Positions 1 to 8,942 of a stretch of DNA of 64,000 bases are shown one piece after another; the stretch's first letter is position 1, and every line of letters begins with the position of its first letter. The stretch is taken from contig JAHQIW010000023.1 of the NCBI GenBank assembly GCA_019055375.1, forward strand, positions 35,380-99,379, read 5' to 3'. Source of the stretch: Parelaphostrongylus tenuis (taxonomy: Eukaryota; Nematoda; Chromadorea; Rhabditida; Metastrongylidae). The position numbers and the translations under genes were made by a program. The notes beneath the pieces are model-generated. The model saw only the letters and a program-made list of their open reading frames with translations. It had not been told where the DNA came from and ran no database searches.

Positions 1-216
1 CCTACCCCCTCTGCATCTCTAACCCTCCGCAACTTCGGATTATCTACCCCACCCTTTGCATCCCCAGTCCTCAGCTTGGCAACGTCGAACCATCTGCTCC
101 ACCTCCTCTGCGTCTCTAACCGCAAGCGTGACAACGCATGTAATTTAATATTGTATCATTTGTACTGTTTATTATTATTTACCTATGTATGTTATATGTA
201 AGTTTATTTTGTCATT
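1..216. repeat. Left half of a palindromic MITE split by an RTE insertion
   Basis: The stretch has 'cctctgcatctctaac'-type motifs (near 5-22 and 105-120), then an AT-rich arm containing 'attgtatcatttgtactg'. The inverse of this arm resumes at 2617-2735 ('gaaatgacacaacaatacac', then 'gggatgcaaaggaggtggg'). A separate intact copy lies at 6080-6375. I infer one foldback element that the RTE at 217-2605 interrupted. Confidence 0.55.
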
Positions 217-224
217 CACCTATA

Positions 225-1253
225 TCACCTGTCGTCCCGTTGATCGTCGAGTGACTCAAGCGGGTACCAGCAGCTCTTCCATTTTTCCTTATCGCGTGCA
301 AGAGTAGCCCAGTGGGTCCTCCTCGCTCTAGGAATTCGCTGAGCATCATATCTTTCTTCCATCGCTTTCGTGAAGAATTCGGACCAACGGGTCAGTGGTC
401 TTCCTTTAGAGCGCTTGACGTCCCGAGGAATCCAGTCGGTAACGGCTCTCGTCCATTGGTTGTCGTTGAAGCGCATCACGTGTCCGGCCCACCTTATTTT
501 CGATATCCTGGCTTGTTGAACGGCGTCTCTGATTTTCAGTCGCTGACGGAGGTCGGAACTTCGGATCCTTTCTCTCATTTGCGAGATACGAGATACTCCT
601 AGCATCGATCTTTCGACTGCGCGTTCGATAACGCCAAGTGATCTTTCATCCTGCTTACGTAGCGACCAGGTTTCTGCTGCATACGTTAGGGCAGGGATAA
701 TTGTCGAGTCGAAAAGGTGGGCACGGAGTCGGATGTTCTTTGTCCTCTTCACTACATCTTCGATGCTCTTAAATGTTCCCCAAGCCGCTCGTTTCCTCCT
801 GCTCAACTCTGGGGCTAGGTCGTTCATCATGTTGATTTCACGACCTAGATAGATGTAACTGGAGCATTCGGAAATTGTCGTTCCGTTGAGCGTGAATGGG
901 GCATTAGAAATCCATCCGTTCCTCATGAACATTGTTTTCGTTAGATTTAGTTTAAGGCCAATCTTTCCACAGGCGTTATTGAAATCAGTCAACATTCGTT
1001 CCGCTTGGCTGATGTTTGGTGTTACGAGAACGATATCGTCAGCGAAGCGAAGATGGTTTAATTGTCGACCGTCAATTTTCACTCCCATTTCGTCCCATTC
1101 TAATGTTCGCATGACGTTTTGTAGGGTGCCAACGAATAGTTTTGGCGATATTGTATCGCCTTGTCGAACCCCTCTTCTTCCGTCAATGGTGATATTGTTG
1201 CGGAATGGAGATATTTTGGTCGTTAAATCTTCATAAAGCTCACGAAAAATCAT
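225..1253 (-). CDS. RTE reverse transcriptase, C-terminal part (342 codons, 5' deleted)
   Basis: Retroelement polymerase fragment. The translation opens at 'MIFRELYEDL', runs through 'GVRQGDTISPKLF' (RT motif before the palm) and has the catalytic box 'RFADDIVLV' near residues 69-77, where FADD replaces the usual YADD. It continues into thumb and connection sequence ('AETWSLRKQDERSLG', 'IRWAGHVMRF', 'SKGRPLTRWSEFF') and ends in '...DDQRDDR'. The first palm aspartate motif, 'FDS' in the copy near 12.88 kb, has been deleted, so this is a dead polymerase although the frame is open for 342 codons. The apparent start is simply the first methionine after the deletion. Confidence 0.85.
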   Translation of the reverse strand: MIFRELYEDLTTKISPFRNNITIDGRRGVRQGDTISPKLFVGTLQNVMRTLEWDEMGVKIDGRQLNHLRFADDIVLVTPNISQAERMLTDFNNACGKIGLKLNLTKTMFMRNGWISNAPFTLNGTTISECSSYIYLGREINMMNDLAPELSRRKRAAWGTFKSIEDVVKRTKNIRLRAHLFDSTIIPALTYAAETWSLRKQDERSLGVIERAVERSMLGVSRISQMRERIRSSDLRQRLKIRDAVQQARISKIRWAGHVMRFNDNQWTRAVTDWIPRDVKRSKGRPLTRWSEFFTKAMEERYDAQRIPRARRTHWATLARDKEKWKSCWYPLESLDDQRDDR

Positions 1254-1307
1254 TATCTCTCCTTGAGGTCTATCTTCCCAAGAGCCGTTTAATGATTTGA
1301 ATACATC

Positions 1308-2102
1308 CTAGTTTATGGTAGTTCTGGGACTTCGTTGTTTGGATTTAGCGGCTTTCTCTCCTCTCCTCGATAAATGGAACGTTGAACGAAGGAGGCGGTG
1401 GTCTGATCCCGTGTAGAACTTAGGAACAACAGCGACGTCGGTCAGGCAAAACCTTCGAATTACTAAGATGTGGTCTATTTCGTTATGGTACTCTCCATTG
1501 GAAGACTCCCACGTCCATCGCTGAGAAAGAGGCTTTTGGAATTGCGAGTTATCATGGATGGTTTGGGTCGTCATGATAAACTCAGATAGCCTCTCACCCT
1601 GTTCATTCCATTCTAGTCCGTGGGTCCCTATGTGACGTTCTTCAGATGTTCTTCTAGGTCCAATTTTTGCGTTAAAATCTCCGACAATGACCTTGAAGAA
1701 TGTATGATCTTCTCTGAAGAATTTTTCGAGGTCCATGTAGAACGCTTCGACTTCGTCTTCGTCATAGCTTGATGTTGGTGCGTAAGCAACGAAGATAGTC
1801 AAACCCGACATAGAACCACATCGTTTCAGCCGTAATCTTCCGATGCGGGTTGTTAGTTGTTCGAACGAATCAATGCTCACGGTCAAATTCGATTTGACGA
1901 GGACGCCAACGCCGCCGACACCTTGATCGCATGTACCAAGGAACAGTTCTTCTCCGGTGTCATAAACAGCGTGAAAAGGATGGCGCCTTCTCGTCTCAGC
2001 CAGGCCAATGACGTCGTACCTTATTCTTCTTGCTTGAATCAATAGATCTTCTACAGCGGATTGATGAGCAAGGGTTCTTGCGTTGTAGGTACAGATCGTC
2101 AT
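1308..2102 (-). CDS. RTE apurinic/apyrimidinic-like endonuclease domain (264 codons)
   Basis: This is the target-nicking endonuclease of a non-LTR retrotransposon. The APE motifs appear in order: 'TYNARTL' near residue 4, 'LAETRRR' near 34, 'YAPTSS' near 107, 'VGDFNAKIG' near 141, 'EIDHIL' near 208 and 'GSDHRLL' near 232. Catalytic Glu, Asp/Asn and His positions are therefore all present, and the domain looks intact. The frame ends at '...SPRTTIN' where the reverse transcriptase should continue; RT resumes only at 1253 after a deletion. In an intact RTE this domain would be fused to RT in a single ORF. Confidence 0.85.
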   Translation of the reverse strand: MTICTYNARTLAHQSAVEDLLIQARRIRYDVIGLAETRRRHPFHAVYDTGEELFLGTCDQGVGGVGVLVKSNLTVSIDSFEQLTTRIGRLRLKRCGSMSGLTIFVAYAPTSSYDEDEVEAFYMDLEKFFREDHTFFKVIVGDFNAKIGPRRTSEERHIGTHGLEWNEQGERLSEFIMTTQTIHDNSQFQKPLSQRWTWESSNGEYHNEIDHILVIRRFCLTDVAVVPKFYTGSDHRLLRSTFHLSRRGEKAAKSKQRSPRTTIN

Positions 2103-2275
2103 TTTAGTCCGTTTCGATCTTGGCAGCTTAGTTCGGCCCTGAGATTTTAGCAGCCTCTCCGTACTCGTCCTACCTGGCGCTGCCGTACCAGGGGCTCTTT
2201 CGGGGTCAGGGGAATGAGGCCCATATTTGTTGCTGTTTTTGGCATTTTGATACCCAACGTATAGCTTGCCAGGCT

Positions 2276-2500
2276 CTAAAACGTGGGGGCTGGGTACTCA
2301 CGAGTAGATTGCCAGTCTCTCTCTGAGGAGCGCGAGGAGCTTATTTGTTGGAGGCGACGCCTAAGCGCCTCCCATGTACTTCCCAGCCGCTTGATTGTAG
2401 GTTTTTGGCCGACTTGACTCGTAGAAGTAGAGTTTTCGTCAAGTCGGCGCTGCAGAAGCAGGAGCTCACCCCTGACTCCACCTGCTTCAGTGGGAAGCAC
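2276..2500 (-). CDS. Short upstream ORF in the RTE 5' leader (74 codons)
   Basis: This open frame lies between the RTE 5' end and the endonuclease. It is rich in Arg, Ser and Gln ('LRRRLQQISSSRSSE') and may be helical, but no domain is recognised. Its place inside the retroelement, bounded by the 11-bp duplication, suggests 5' UTR or the remnant of a small ORF1. It may not be translated. Confidence 0.3.
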   Translation of the reverse strand: MLPTEAGGVRGELLLLQRRLDENSTSTSQVGQKPTIKRLGSTWEALRRRLQQISSSRSSERDWQSTREYPAPTF

Positions 2501-2616
2501 ACGGTCTCTTTTGGTTCGCGTTTACTCCCCTATACGCCACCTGGAGACGCTCCACGTGCCCTCGCGACTAACCGGGCGGGATCCCTCAAAGAGGGAGGTC
2601 CGTGGATTTTGTCATT

Positions 2617-2760
2617 ATCAGTAGTAAAATAACAACAATACAACTGAAATGACACAACAATACACTCGGTGCATTGCCACGCGGGCGGTCAGGGATGCAA
2701 AGGAGGTGGGTTCACGGTCGCGAGAGGGTTAATCCGCAGTTTTATTTTAAGAGATCGGTG
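2617..2760. repeat. Right half of the RTE-interrupted palindromic MITE
   Basis: Inverse counterpart of 1-216. The 'gttgaaatgatacaacaata'-like arm is followed by 'gggatgcaaaggaggtggg' and 'gggttcacggtc', matching the right arm of the element at 6225-6375. Confidence 0.55.
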
Positions 2761-3001
2761 ATGGATGATAGGAGCGAGGAAGATGAAGTGCAGTACTCAG
2801 AGAACTGGAGCGAAGTAGAGGAAGAGCTGGAGCGCGCTTCCTCAATCAAATGTGTCAGCGATGGCGGACCATCGAACATCGTGCTGGCCGTCAGTGATCG
2901 AGAAGTATGTTCAATACTTTCTTCTTTTATAGTATCTCTTTTTCTCTTCTTACATGGTATATTTCCTACATATTTTACTGTACCGTTGGGAGCGTTAAGA
3001 G

Positions 3002-3290
3002 TACATGTGGCGCAGTGTCAAAGATGCACACAAGGTCGATGGTTTGATCGCCCGCTCGTAACTCACCATGCCTTCCATCCCTTCGGGGTCGCTAAGATTA
3101 GTACAAGAGTTGTCTGGGAGGGTGAGCAGCACTGACTTGTTAGTCGGTAGGTCACCGCGAGTCATTGTGAAGGCCAGGTGTGCATTCAATCACCTCTGAC
3201 GATACTACGAATGGATAGGAATGCATGATGCATTTTTCAGGTATTGATTAACGCCGAGAGCTTTACCCTTTATCTTTCTATGAAGGGTAT
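3002..3290 (+). repeat. tRNA-derived SINE, family B, copy 1
   Basis: The head has a Pol III A-box-like 'tggcgcagtg' and a degraded B-box ('ggtttgatcgc'). The body matches other copies in the window: 'gcactgacttg', 'aggtcaccgcgagtcattgt', 'gaaggccaggtgtgcattca', then 'ttaacgccgagagctttacc'. Assignment is by comparison with copies near 9.0, 33.7 and 42.2 kb. Confidence 0.7.
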
Positions 3291-3689
3291 TACAGTAGTT
3301 TGAATCCGATCATACATTCTTTGTTACTTAAACCATGAGCACAAAAAAGGAAGTGGTATCCTCTATGGGTTGATCAATCCCAGAAGGATGCGCCATGCAT
3401 TGGTTCTCATTTGGCTAATCTGGTCTTTACAGTTGCTCGTGATAGCCTATGCTTACTTAGTCACTTGGATACTTGGACGGTCCGTCTTCACGAATTGTGC
3501 GGGCCCCAGCACATCTTCCATTCGTCTCGTCTTCTCGCGATTGTCGTCCATGGCTGTGGTTTCGTTCGAGCATAGCCACTGGCGCGAGTTTCATATCGTG
3601 ATCTGTAGAATAGCGGCAGCTATGAATACAGCTGGCTCGAATATAGATATGAATACAACTGACTAATTCTTCTAGTGAGTATATCCGCC

Positions 3690-3975
3690 CAAAATGTACG
3701 TCGTCGTCCTTGGGATGAGAGTATTCTCGTGGAGTCCATCTGTCGTCTGATCTTCTTACCGTATGGCCAGCCCATCTGTGCTTTGCCATCGATGTGAATT
3801 CTTCTTGGTCACGAAGATGAGATAAATTCCTGAGATCTGAGCTGCGCAAGCCGGCTAGGTGTTGTGAGTGCCGACTGATTTTCAGAAGACATCGTGCAAG
3901 CGCTCTGTGAGTTGTTCGAAGTAGTCTTGACGTGGTCGAAGTATTAGCCCACGTCTCCGCTGCGTAACAGAGTGC
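3690..3975 (-). pseudogene. Fragment of a second, divergent RTE-like reverse transcriptase
   Basis: Minus-strand translation gives '..LPALCYAAETWA' and then, in a shifted frame, 'RSSDLRNLSHLRDQEEF' and 'KHRWAGHTVRRSDDRWTPRE'. These align to the thumb and connection part of RTE proteins ('AETW', 'RWAGHVMRF.D..W'). Identity to the 225-1253 copy is low, so it is a different subfamily. It lacks the polymerase core and 3' tail. Confidence 0.6.
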
Positions 3976-3977
3976 TG

Positions 3978-4185
3978 GGAGGACTGTGGCCTATCGATGT
4001 ATCAAATCAGTGCTACAATTCTCCAAGACAAGTCTGATACCAGTTCACCAATTTCAAAGGGTTGGAGGGCTTGGTAAGCCATAAACACGGGATGAACCAT
4101 CGAACATCGATTGGTCGAGCGCGTGAGTGTCACCGAGCACCTCTAACCACTGAGCCCGCTGAGACTGTATGACCACGGATATTGG
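3978..4185 (-). repeat. tRNA-derived SINE, family B, copy 2
   Basis: Inverse copy of family B. On the minus strand it reads from a head containing 'agtggttagaggtgctcggt' to the body 'agcactgatttgatacatcg'. It abuts the RTE fragment at 3690-3975. Confidence 0.6.
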
Positions 4186-4330
4186 GCGGTGTACAAAACG
4201 AGCCTTGGGCCTAAGTTAAATCCACTTTTTACCCATTTCGAGGTTGTGTTATCACATTGATGTTGAAATTACTTACTAATAATCATTTTTTGAACCGTAC
4301 ATGTGGTCTGTTGTACGGCTACTTATAAAT

Positions 4331-4378
4331 CCTAATACCCGCGTTTCAACCTTGACAGTCTCGTCAATGTGGCGCTGC
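4331..4378 (-). ncRNA. Degenerate hammerhead ribozyme motif
   Basis: The minus strand reads 'UUGACGA' (canonical CUGANGA has C first), a stem-loop 'GACUGUCAAGGUU', then 'GAAA' and 'CGCGGGUAUU'. The first core base is substituted and stem I is poorly paired, so it is probably inactive. Confidence 0.45.
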
Positions 4379-4683
4379 CCTTCGTATTTATTTTAGCCAA
4401 TCGTCTCGAATGAATCCAAACCCTCACAGTGAGTTGCCGACTATGAACGTTCTACACGTTCCATTACGTGAAAACATCAAGGTATAATTAAGCGTGATCT
4501 CAAGAAAACACTCGGGTGGTGTGATCTACTGACGATGCCAACCAAGAGCAATCGAGCGTACAGCACTGCCCATTCAGTGATATTTTTCTTTAATGGGACG
4601 TGTAAAACGTTCGTCTTCGCCAGTTCTATATGAGAGGTTGTGTTCCTTTGAGAGTTGAGGCTAAAATAAAGACGAAGGGTGGC

Positions 4684-4726
4684 GCCCGACTAAAAAGACT
4701 GTCACGGTCGATCGCGTGTATCGGGC
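4684..4726 (+). ncRNA. Degenerate hammerhead ribozyme motif
   Basis: Stem I is preserved exactly as in the younger copies (GCCCGA at 4684-4689 pairing with UCGGGC at 4721-4726), with the 'GUGUA' cleavage-site context at 4716-4720. The catalytic core has decayed: 'CUAAAAA' replaces CUGANGA and 'GAUC' replaces GAAAC. Probably inactive. Confidence 0.5.
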
Positions 4727-4949
4727 TCTATAGGTTGCCCACTAACAAACACATGCATGGCTCAAAAAACGATTATCAAGCGTAATGCAGTATGAGCGTG
4801 GTTTTGAGGGAACCCTTGAAACGAAACTTATGAACCAAGTAAAATGTTTGTTTTATGTGGGGGTATCCATTAACTCTTTTGCTACGGCATCTAGCGAAAG
4901 CAATACTCGCGTGTCCGCTGGTTCGGACGACTCATGAGGATTGAGCAAC

Positions 4950-5358
4950 CTCCGATATTGGCTTCGCAGAAAATTTTCCGGACTTTCTCGCTTTTGTTGA
5001 TTATTCACCATGCATTTGAGTTCTTGTTTTCTACTATCATTTAAATCAGTTTCTTGCTGTTATTTTGATATCTAACACTTATACTTTTGTTCTAAAATGG
5101 AATTCTCCGATTGTTGATGCTACCCGAGTACCGTTTGCGTGCCAGAGCAGCACTTGGATCCACACGATACTCGTGTAGCATCAACAATAATTTTTCCTTT
5201 CGAGACAATTCCACTGAAAACAAATGTATAAGTGTTTGATATCAAACAACAGCAAGAAGCTGCTATAAACGACAGTGGAAGACAAAACTTAATTGCATGA
5301 AGAATAATCAATAATAACGAAAAACCGAAAAAATTTCTGCCAGCCCTTTGAATATCGG
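4950..5358. repeat. Palindromic foldback element, mariner-derived type
   Basis: Long imperfect inverted arms. The left arm has 'ccgatatt', 'ttgttgattattcaccatgc', 'cttgctgttattttgatat', 'cacttatac' and 'aaaatggaattctccg'. The right arm carries the inverse ('gcatgaagaataatcaataa', 'atatcaaacaacagcaagaa', ending in 'aatatcggg'). The centre carries 'gttgatgctacccgagta', itself inverted at 5163-5190. The same architecture recurs at 14.85-15.42 kb. Confidence 0.65.
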
Positions 5359-5576
5359 GTACAGTATTTTTCGGAGTATTTAGTTTCTAAGAAGACTTCA
5401 TCTTTTGTTATTACGCTTCGGTAGCGATGAACCTTTCCCTTTATGACATCAATAGAACGTGCGCGATTCATCCTTCGTAGCCATCTGAATAGCTCCCCAG
5501 TTGACAGAAAGCGTGCGTGTAGTGAAAAGACTGAAGTAACGACTGGATGGCGTGAAGGCGGTGATTTTTAAATCTA

Positions 5577-5819
5577 CTAGAAGGTATTCAAGTGATAGAC
5601 ACTTGGAGATGCAAAAATCATTACCCTTCCAGAGTAATTTTTTATTCCAAGCTTTGCTAATTTCATCCCGTTCCAGAATTTCACGCAGTTTTGTTCATTG
5701 TCATGTCTTCTCAATAAGAAATCTTCCAACATTTCCTTTACCTCGGAAAAATTCTCTCTGCTCAGAGATATCCATAACCTTTTTAAGGCAATGTCTCGAT
5801 TGCAGAAGTACGGTGGCAA
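5577..5819 (-). other. Possible coding exon on the minus strand (unrecognised)
   Basis: The frame has protein-like amphipathic composition ('RLWISLSRENFSEVKEMLED', 'LLRRHDNEQNCVKFWNGMK'), whereas the plus-strand frames here do not. A donor-like 'gggtaatg' follows on the minus strand. It could be an exon of a gene running left, near head-to-head with the 5791 gene. No family is recognised and no partner exon was found. Confidence 0.22.
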
Positions 5820-6769
5820 AATTCTCTATGACCTTGCAAAAAGATATCGGTCTGGAAGCAGGCTTTCAAGGCGATATCGAGCCGAAACACGATTTTCAAA
5901 ACTCAAATGGTCAAGTGTGTTTCCTATCTATGACAGCATGCATAAGAAATGGAAACTTCTAGCAATACCAGTTGATTTAAGGTGAGTTTCTTTCTCTCTA
6001 ATCCAAATTGCAACTAGGCTTGTTCTTCGTTTATCTGCGAGTTATGTAGGAAACTCTGATAGCTCTTTCGGGACCGTGGACTTACCCCCTCTGCATCTCT
6101 AACGGCCAGCATGGGAACGCATTAAATGTATTGTTGTCCTATTTCAACTGTATTATTGTTCTTACTTTACTCCTAACATCAATGTATTTCCATATAACAC
6201 AATGTAGGACAGTAACAATAATAATACTGTTGAAATGATACAACAGTACAGTCATCGTGCTACCATTCTTGGATTAGGGATGCAGAGGTGGATCAGACCG
6301 TCCAGCGTTGCCACGCTAGTTGGTAAGATATGCAGAATAAGTGGGTTCACGGTCCCGCAATGGTTAATCATTGAGGGACTTTTGCGTTATAGACACTACT
6401 CAGTTCCATTTGCACCCACTTGTTTTAGGAGTTTTCTTGAAATGAATAAATTTTTCGTGGGTTATTCTTCAACATATCTCGTGACAACGCCACCCTTTGT
6501 TTCTGAAGAAGATATGCACATGAATATCTATGAATTGTCACCGCAGTACGCCATCCTAGTATGTATATACCTATTTACTTTTGACTTTTTGTCTGTTAAG
6601 GTGCTCAAGTGTCTTCAAATATCTTAGTGAATCTATACCAAAGTTACCTGAAAAATATCGTTTCCAGAGAAACGTGATACGTCTTCGCGATTGTGAATGC
6701 TCTGACGAAGTTCGCGTGTATTTTCATCCATGCAATCGTTTCATGTCTGTGCTCGTGTATAAGCCGTAG
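5791..6769 (+). CDS. Small three-exon gene, function not recognised (about 140 residues)
   Basis: Proposed exons: 5791-5981, 6429-6558 and 6668-6769 (TAG stop). Donors are GTGAGT (5982) and GTATGT (6559); acceptors are 'tgttttag' and 'cgtttccag'. Intron phases agree across both junctions, giving one open frame of 140 residues. The N-terminus is basic ('MSRLQKYGGKILYDLAKRYR'), with no clear signal peptide or membrane helix. Middle and C-terminal parts read 'TTPPFVSEEDMHMNIYELS' and 'LRDCECSDEVRVYFHPCNRF'. I do not recognise the family. The start is uncertain, since the frame stays open upstream to 5698. 'tttttaag' just before the ATG could be a weak trans-splice acceptor. Intron 1 contains a palindromic MITE. 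Confidence 0.5.
6080..6375. repeat. Palindromic MITE in the intron of the 5791-6769 gene
   Basis: The left arm 'cccctctgcatctctaac' followed by 'gtattgttgtcctatttcaa' is mirrored by 'gttgaaatgatacaacagta' and 'gggatgcagaggtgga'. It is the same family as the element split at 1-216 and 2617-2760. Confidence 0.6.
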
Positions 6770-6863
6770 GTTTCTTGGATAACAATGAATTGTCCAATGT
6801 GCCTGATAATCATTATTTGAGCCACGCATGTCAGTGGTCTGTCAATGAGGGCTGACTTACAGA

Positions 6864-6907
6864 GCCCGATACACGTGTTTCGAATCTTGCGATCTCGTCA
6901 GTCGGGC
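6864..6907 (-). ncRNA. Hammerhead ribozyme, minus-strand monomer
   Basis: The minus strand reads stem I GCCCGA, core CUGACGA, stem II GAUC-GCAA-GAUUC (one extra U), GAAA, palindromic stem III CACGUG, cleavage triplet GUA, and stem I partner UCGGGC. All core nucleotides match the consensus; only stem II carries a bulge. Confidence 0.75.
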
Positions 6908-7203
6908 AGTTACCCGTTCTCGTCTTTTGCTAATCTCTGTGGGTGCTCCAGTCCCCACAATAAGAGTTAGCGACGACGTACGTTTTACACTCTATGTTCA
7001 GTGAAGAACTCACCAAACACAGAGTTTTGTACACTCGAATGCTCGTGGCTAGTATATTTAATATAACATATCTTCATTTCGAGTGTTTTCTTAAGACCAC
7101 AGCTCAAATTACAATATGCCTGATAATCATTATTTGAGCCACGCATGTCAGTGGTCTGTCAATGAGGGCTGACAGAGATTAGCAAAGACGAGAACGGGTA
7201 ACT

Positions 7204-7246
7204 GCTCGACTGACGAGATCGCAAGATCGAAACACGTGTATCGGGC
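7204..7246 (+). ncRNA. Hammerhead ribozyme, plus-strand monomer 1
   Basis: Stem I GCUCGA (7204-7209) pairs with UCGGGC (7241-7246, one G-U). Core CUGACGA is at 7210-7216. Stem II is GAUC/GAUC closed by GCAA (7217-7228), then GAAA at 7229-7232. The short self-complementary stem III CACGUG is at 7233-7238, with UA at 7239-7240 and predicted cleavage after 7240. A stem III this short usually needs a dimer to be stable, which tandem monomers would supply. Confidence 0.85.
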
Positions 7247-7520
7247 TCTATAAGTCAGCCCTCATTGACAGACCACTGACATGCGTGGCTCAAATAATGA
7301 TTATCAGGCATATTGTAATTTGAGCTGTGGTCTTAAGAAAACACTCGAAATGAAAGATATGTTATATTAAATATACTAGCCACGAGCATTCGAGTGTACA
7401 AAACTCTGTGTTTGGTGAGTTTTTCACTGGACATAGAGTGTAAAGCGTTCTTCGTCGCTAACTCTAAGTGTGAAGACTGGAGCACCCACAGAGATTAGCA
7501 AAAGACGAGAACGGGTAACT

Positions 7521-7563
7521 GCCCGACTGACGAGATCGCAAGATTGAAACACGTGTATCGGGC
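7521..7563 (+). ncRNA. Hammerhead ribozyme, plus-strand monomer 2
   Basis: Stem I is a perfect GCCCGA (7521-7526) with UCGGGC (7558-7563). Core CUGACGA is at 7527-7533, stem II GAUC-GCAA-GAUU at 7534-7545 (terminal G-U), GAAA at 7546-7549 and CACGUGUA at 7550-7557. Predicted cleavage is after 7557, exactly 317 nt from the previous site. Confidence 0.85.
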
Positions 7564-8469
7564 TCTGTAAGTCAGCCCTCATTGACAGACCACTGACATG
7601 CGTGGCTCAAATAATGATTATCAGGCATATTGTAATTTGAGCTGTGGTCTTAAGAAAACACTCGAAATGAAAGAATTGTCCAATGGTTCCTTTCTCACTA
7701 TTGATAGATCATTTCTAACTCGATCGCTCAAAGCCAAAATTCTGTGGTAAGTTGGAGAATGTCCATATAGCTTTAGCCAGACACCTGACACGACGTTAGC
7801 GGCTTCGCATGCCTTTTAAATAAAATGAACAAACGCGAAGGGATGTTTGATGACATCTCAGGCATTGACCGGCTGCGACCGTCCTCCACGCATGCCCGTC
7901 TGCGAAAGTCTTCTGGTGGGATCGCTGTAGTAGGACTTTCTCGGGTCGTTCATCGCTGGAGATGAATCTTGGCTATTCTGCGAAAAGAACACGCTTCATG
8001 CCTCCTGGCTGCTTCGCGGCAAAGACCTTCTAGTCAATTGAAGTCCAAGTTCCATGCTCGGAAAACTGTGCTCTTAGTCGTTTCAAGATATACTGTTTTG
8101 GGAAGTGCTCGACAACAATCAGGCAAGCATTGTCGACGTCTTCGGCGAATAATTCTGAAAGTTGGCTGAGGCAGTAAGAAAAAGTTGTCCGGAACGACTC
8201 ATTCTGGCCCTTAGCCCTGATATTGCGCCGTAAAATTATCATATAATCCGCTCCCTGAAGCATCAGCGGGATAAAAAATTTGAAGTCTTAATTCAGCTCA
8301 GAAGCGACCTCAGTCAATCTTAATCTTCGTGGGAAAAAGGCATCCAGTATTTGTTCAGCAAATAGCTCCGTATCATTGACCATGATGTGACTGTAATATC
8401 CACAAGCTGATCTCTTATGTAAATTGGGTTCGATCGAAATGCAAAACAAATTATGGGACAATTTGATAT

Positions 8470-8495
8470 ATGTACATGTATATATATAATATATA

Positions 8496-8526
<31 letters not shown>

Positions 8527-8545
8527 CATGTACATATATTATGGA
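8470..8545. repeat. (AT)n microsatellite
   Basis: Near-perfect alternating TA of about 75 bp, containing 'tacatgtacata'. It directly abuts the 5'-truncated end of the RTE fragment at 8546. Confidence 0.9.
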
Positions 8546-8940
8546 ACGCGCAGTCGAAAGGTCGATGCTAGGACTATCCCGTATCTCGCAAATGAGAGAA
8601 AAGATCTGAAGTTCCGACCTACGTCAACGATCGAAAATCAGAGAAGCCGTCCTACACGCCACGATACAAAAAATAAGGTGGACTGGACACGTGATGCGCT
8701 TCAGCGACAACCGATGGACGAGAGCCGTTACTGACTGGATTCCTCGGGACATCAAGCGCACTAAAGGAAGACCACTGATTCGCTGGTCCGATTTCTTCAC
8801 GAAAGCGATAGAAGAAAGATATGATGCTCAGCGAATCCCTAGAGCAAGGATGACCCACTGGCTGCTCTTGCACGCGATAGGGAAAAATGGAAGAGTTGCT
8901 GGTACCCGCTCGAGTCACTCGACGATCAACGGGACGACAG

Positions 8941-8942
<2 letters not shown>
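8546..8942 (+). mobile_element. RTE retrotransposon 3' fragment (5' truncated)
   Basis: Plus-strand 3' part of the RTE family at 217-2605. A frameshifted thumb region ('GTRSRKVDAR') is followed by 'MMRFSDNRWTRAVTDWIPRD', 'TKGRPLIRWSDFF' and 'ERYDAQRIPRAR', and the tail 'cgggacgacaggtgat' runs straight into (AT)n. Both ends sit in TA repeats, suggesting insertion into a microsatellite or a tail that expanded. Confidence 0.8.

Larger units (their letters stand above)
217..2605 (-). mobile_element. RTE-clade non-LTR retrotransposon, internally deleted, with 11-bp target site duplication
   Basis: The element reads on the minus strand: a 5' leader with a short ORF, an APE-type endonuclease ORF, the C-terminal part of reverse transcriptase, then a short 3' tail ending in a 'gtgatataggtg'-type repeat. 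The direct repeat 'attttgtcatt' at 206-216 and 2606-2616 marks the insertion. The region linking endonuclease to RT palm motif A is missing (junction near 1254-1307), so the element is about 2.4 kb and cannot be autonomous. RTE assignment rests on gene order, the endonuclease motifs and the tail. Confidence 0.85.
4262..4815. mobile_element. Decayed hammerhead-bearing element (relative of the 6.8-7.67 kb element)
   Basis: The left part runs on the minus strand and the right part on the plus strand, as in the younger copy. Shared landmarks include 'ataatcatt..ttgaacc', 'gtggtctg', 'tctcaagaaaacactcg', 'acgtgtaaaacgttcgtctt' and 'atcgggctctatag'. Remnant hammerhead motifs remain at 4331-4378 (minus) and 4684-4726 (plus). 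No clean target duplication is visible. Confidence 0.55.
6800..7672. mobile_element. Retrozyme-like element: inverted plus direct 317-bp hammerhead monomers, 13-bp direct repeat
   Basis: Two segments are joined head to head at about 7173/7174: 6800-7173 on the minus strand (1.18 monomers) and 7174-7672 on the plus strand (1.57 monomers). The period is 317 bp on both strands: the same landmark sits at 6801 and 7118 (minus), and the ribozyme cleavage positions are 7240 and 7557 (plus). Flanking direct repeats 'gaattgtccaatg' at 6787-6799 and 7673-7685 look like a target site duplication. There is no protein coding. Tandem short monomers that each carry a hammerhead are the hallmark of animal retrozymes, thought to be mobilised by Penelope-like elements. 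The class assignment is inference from structure. Confidence 0.75.

Noticed and set aside
886..1236. Plus-strand ORF of 116 codons
   Set aside because: It is the antisense shadow of the RTE reverse transcriptase.
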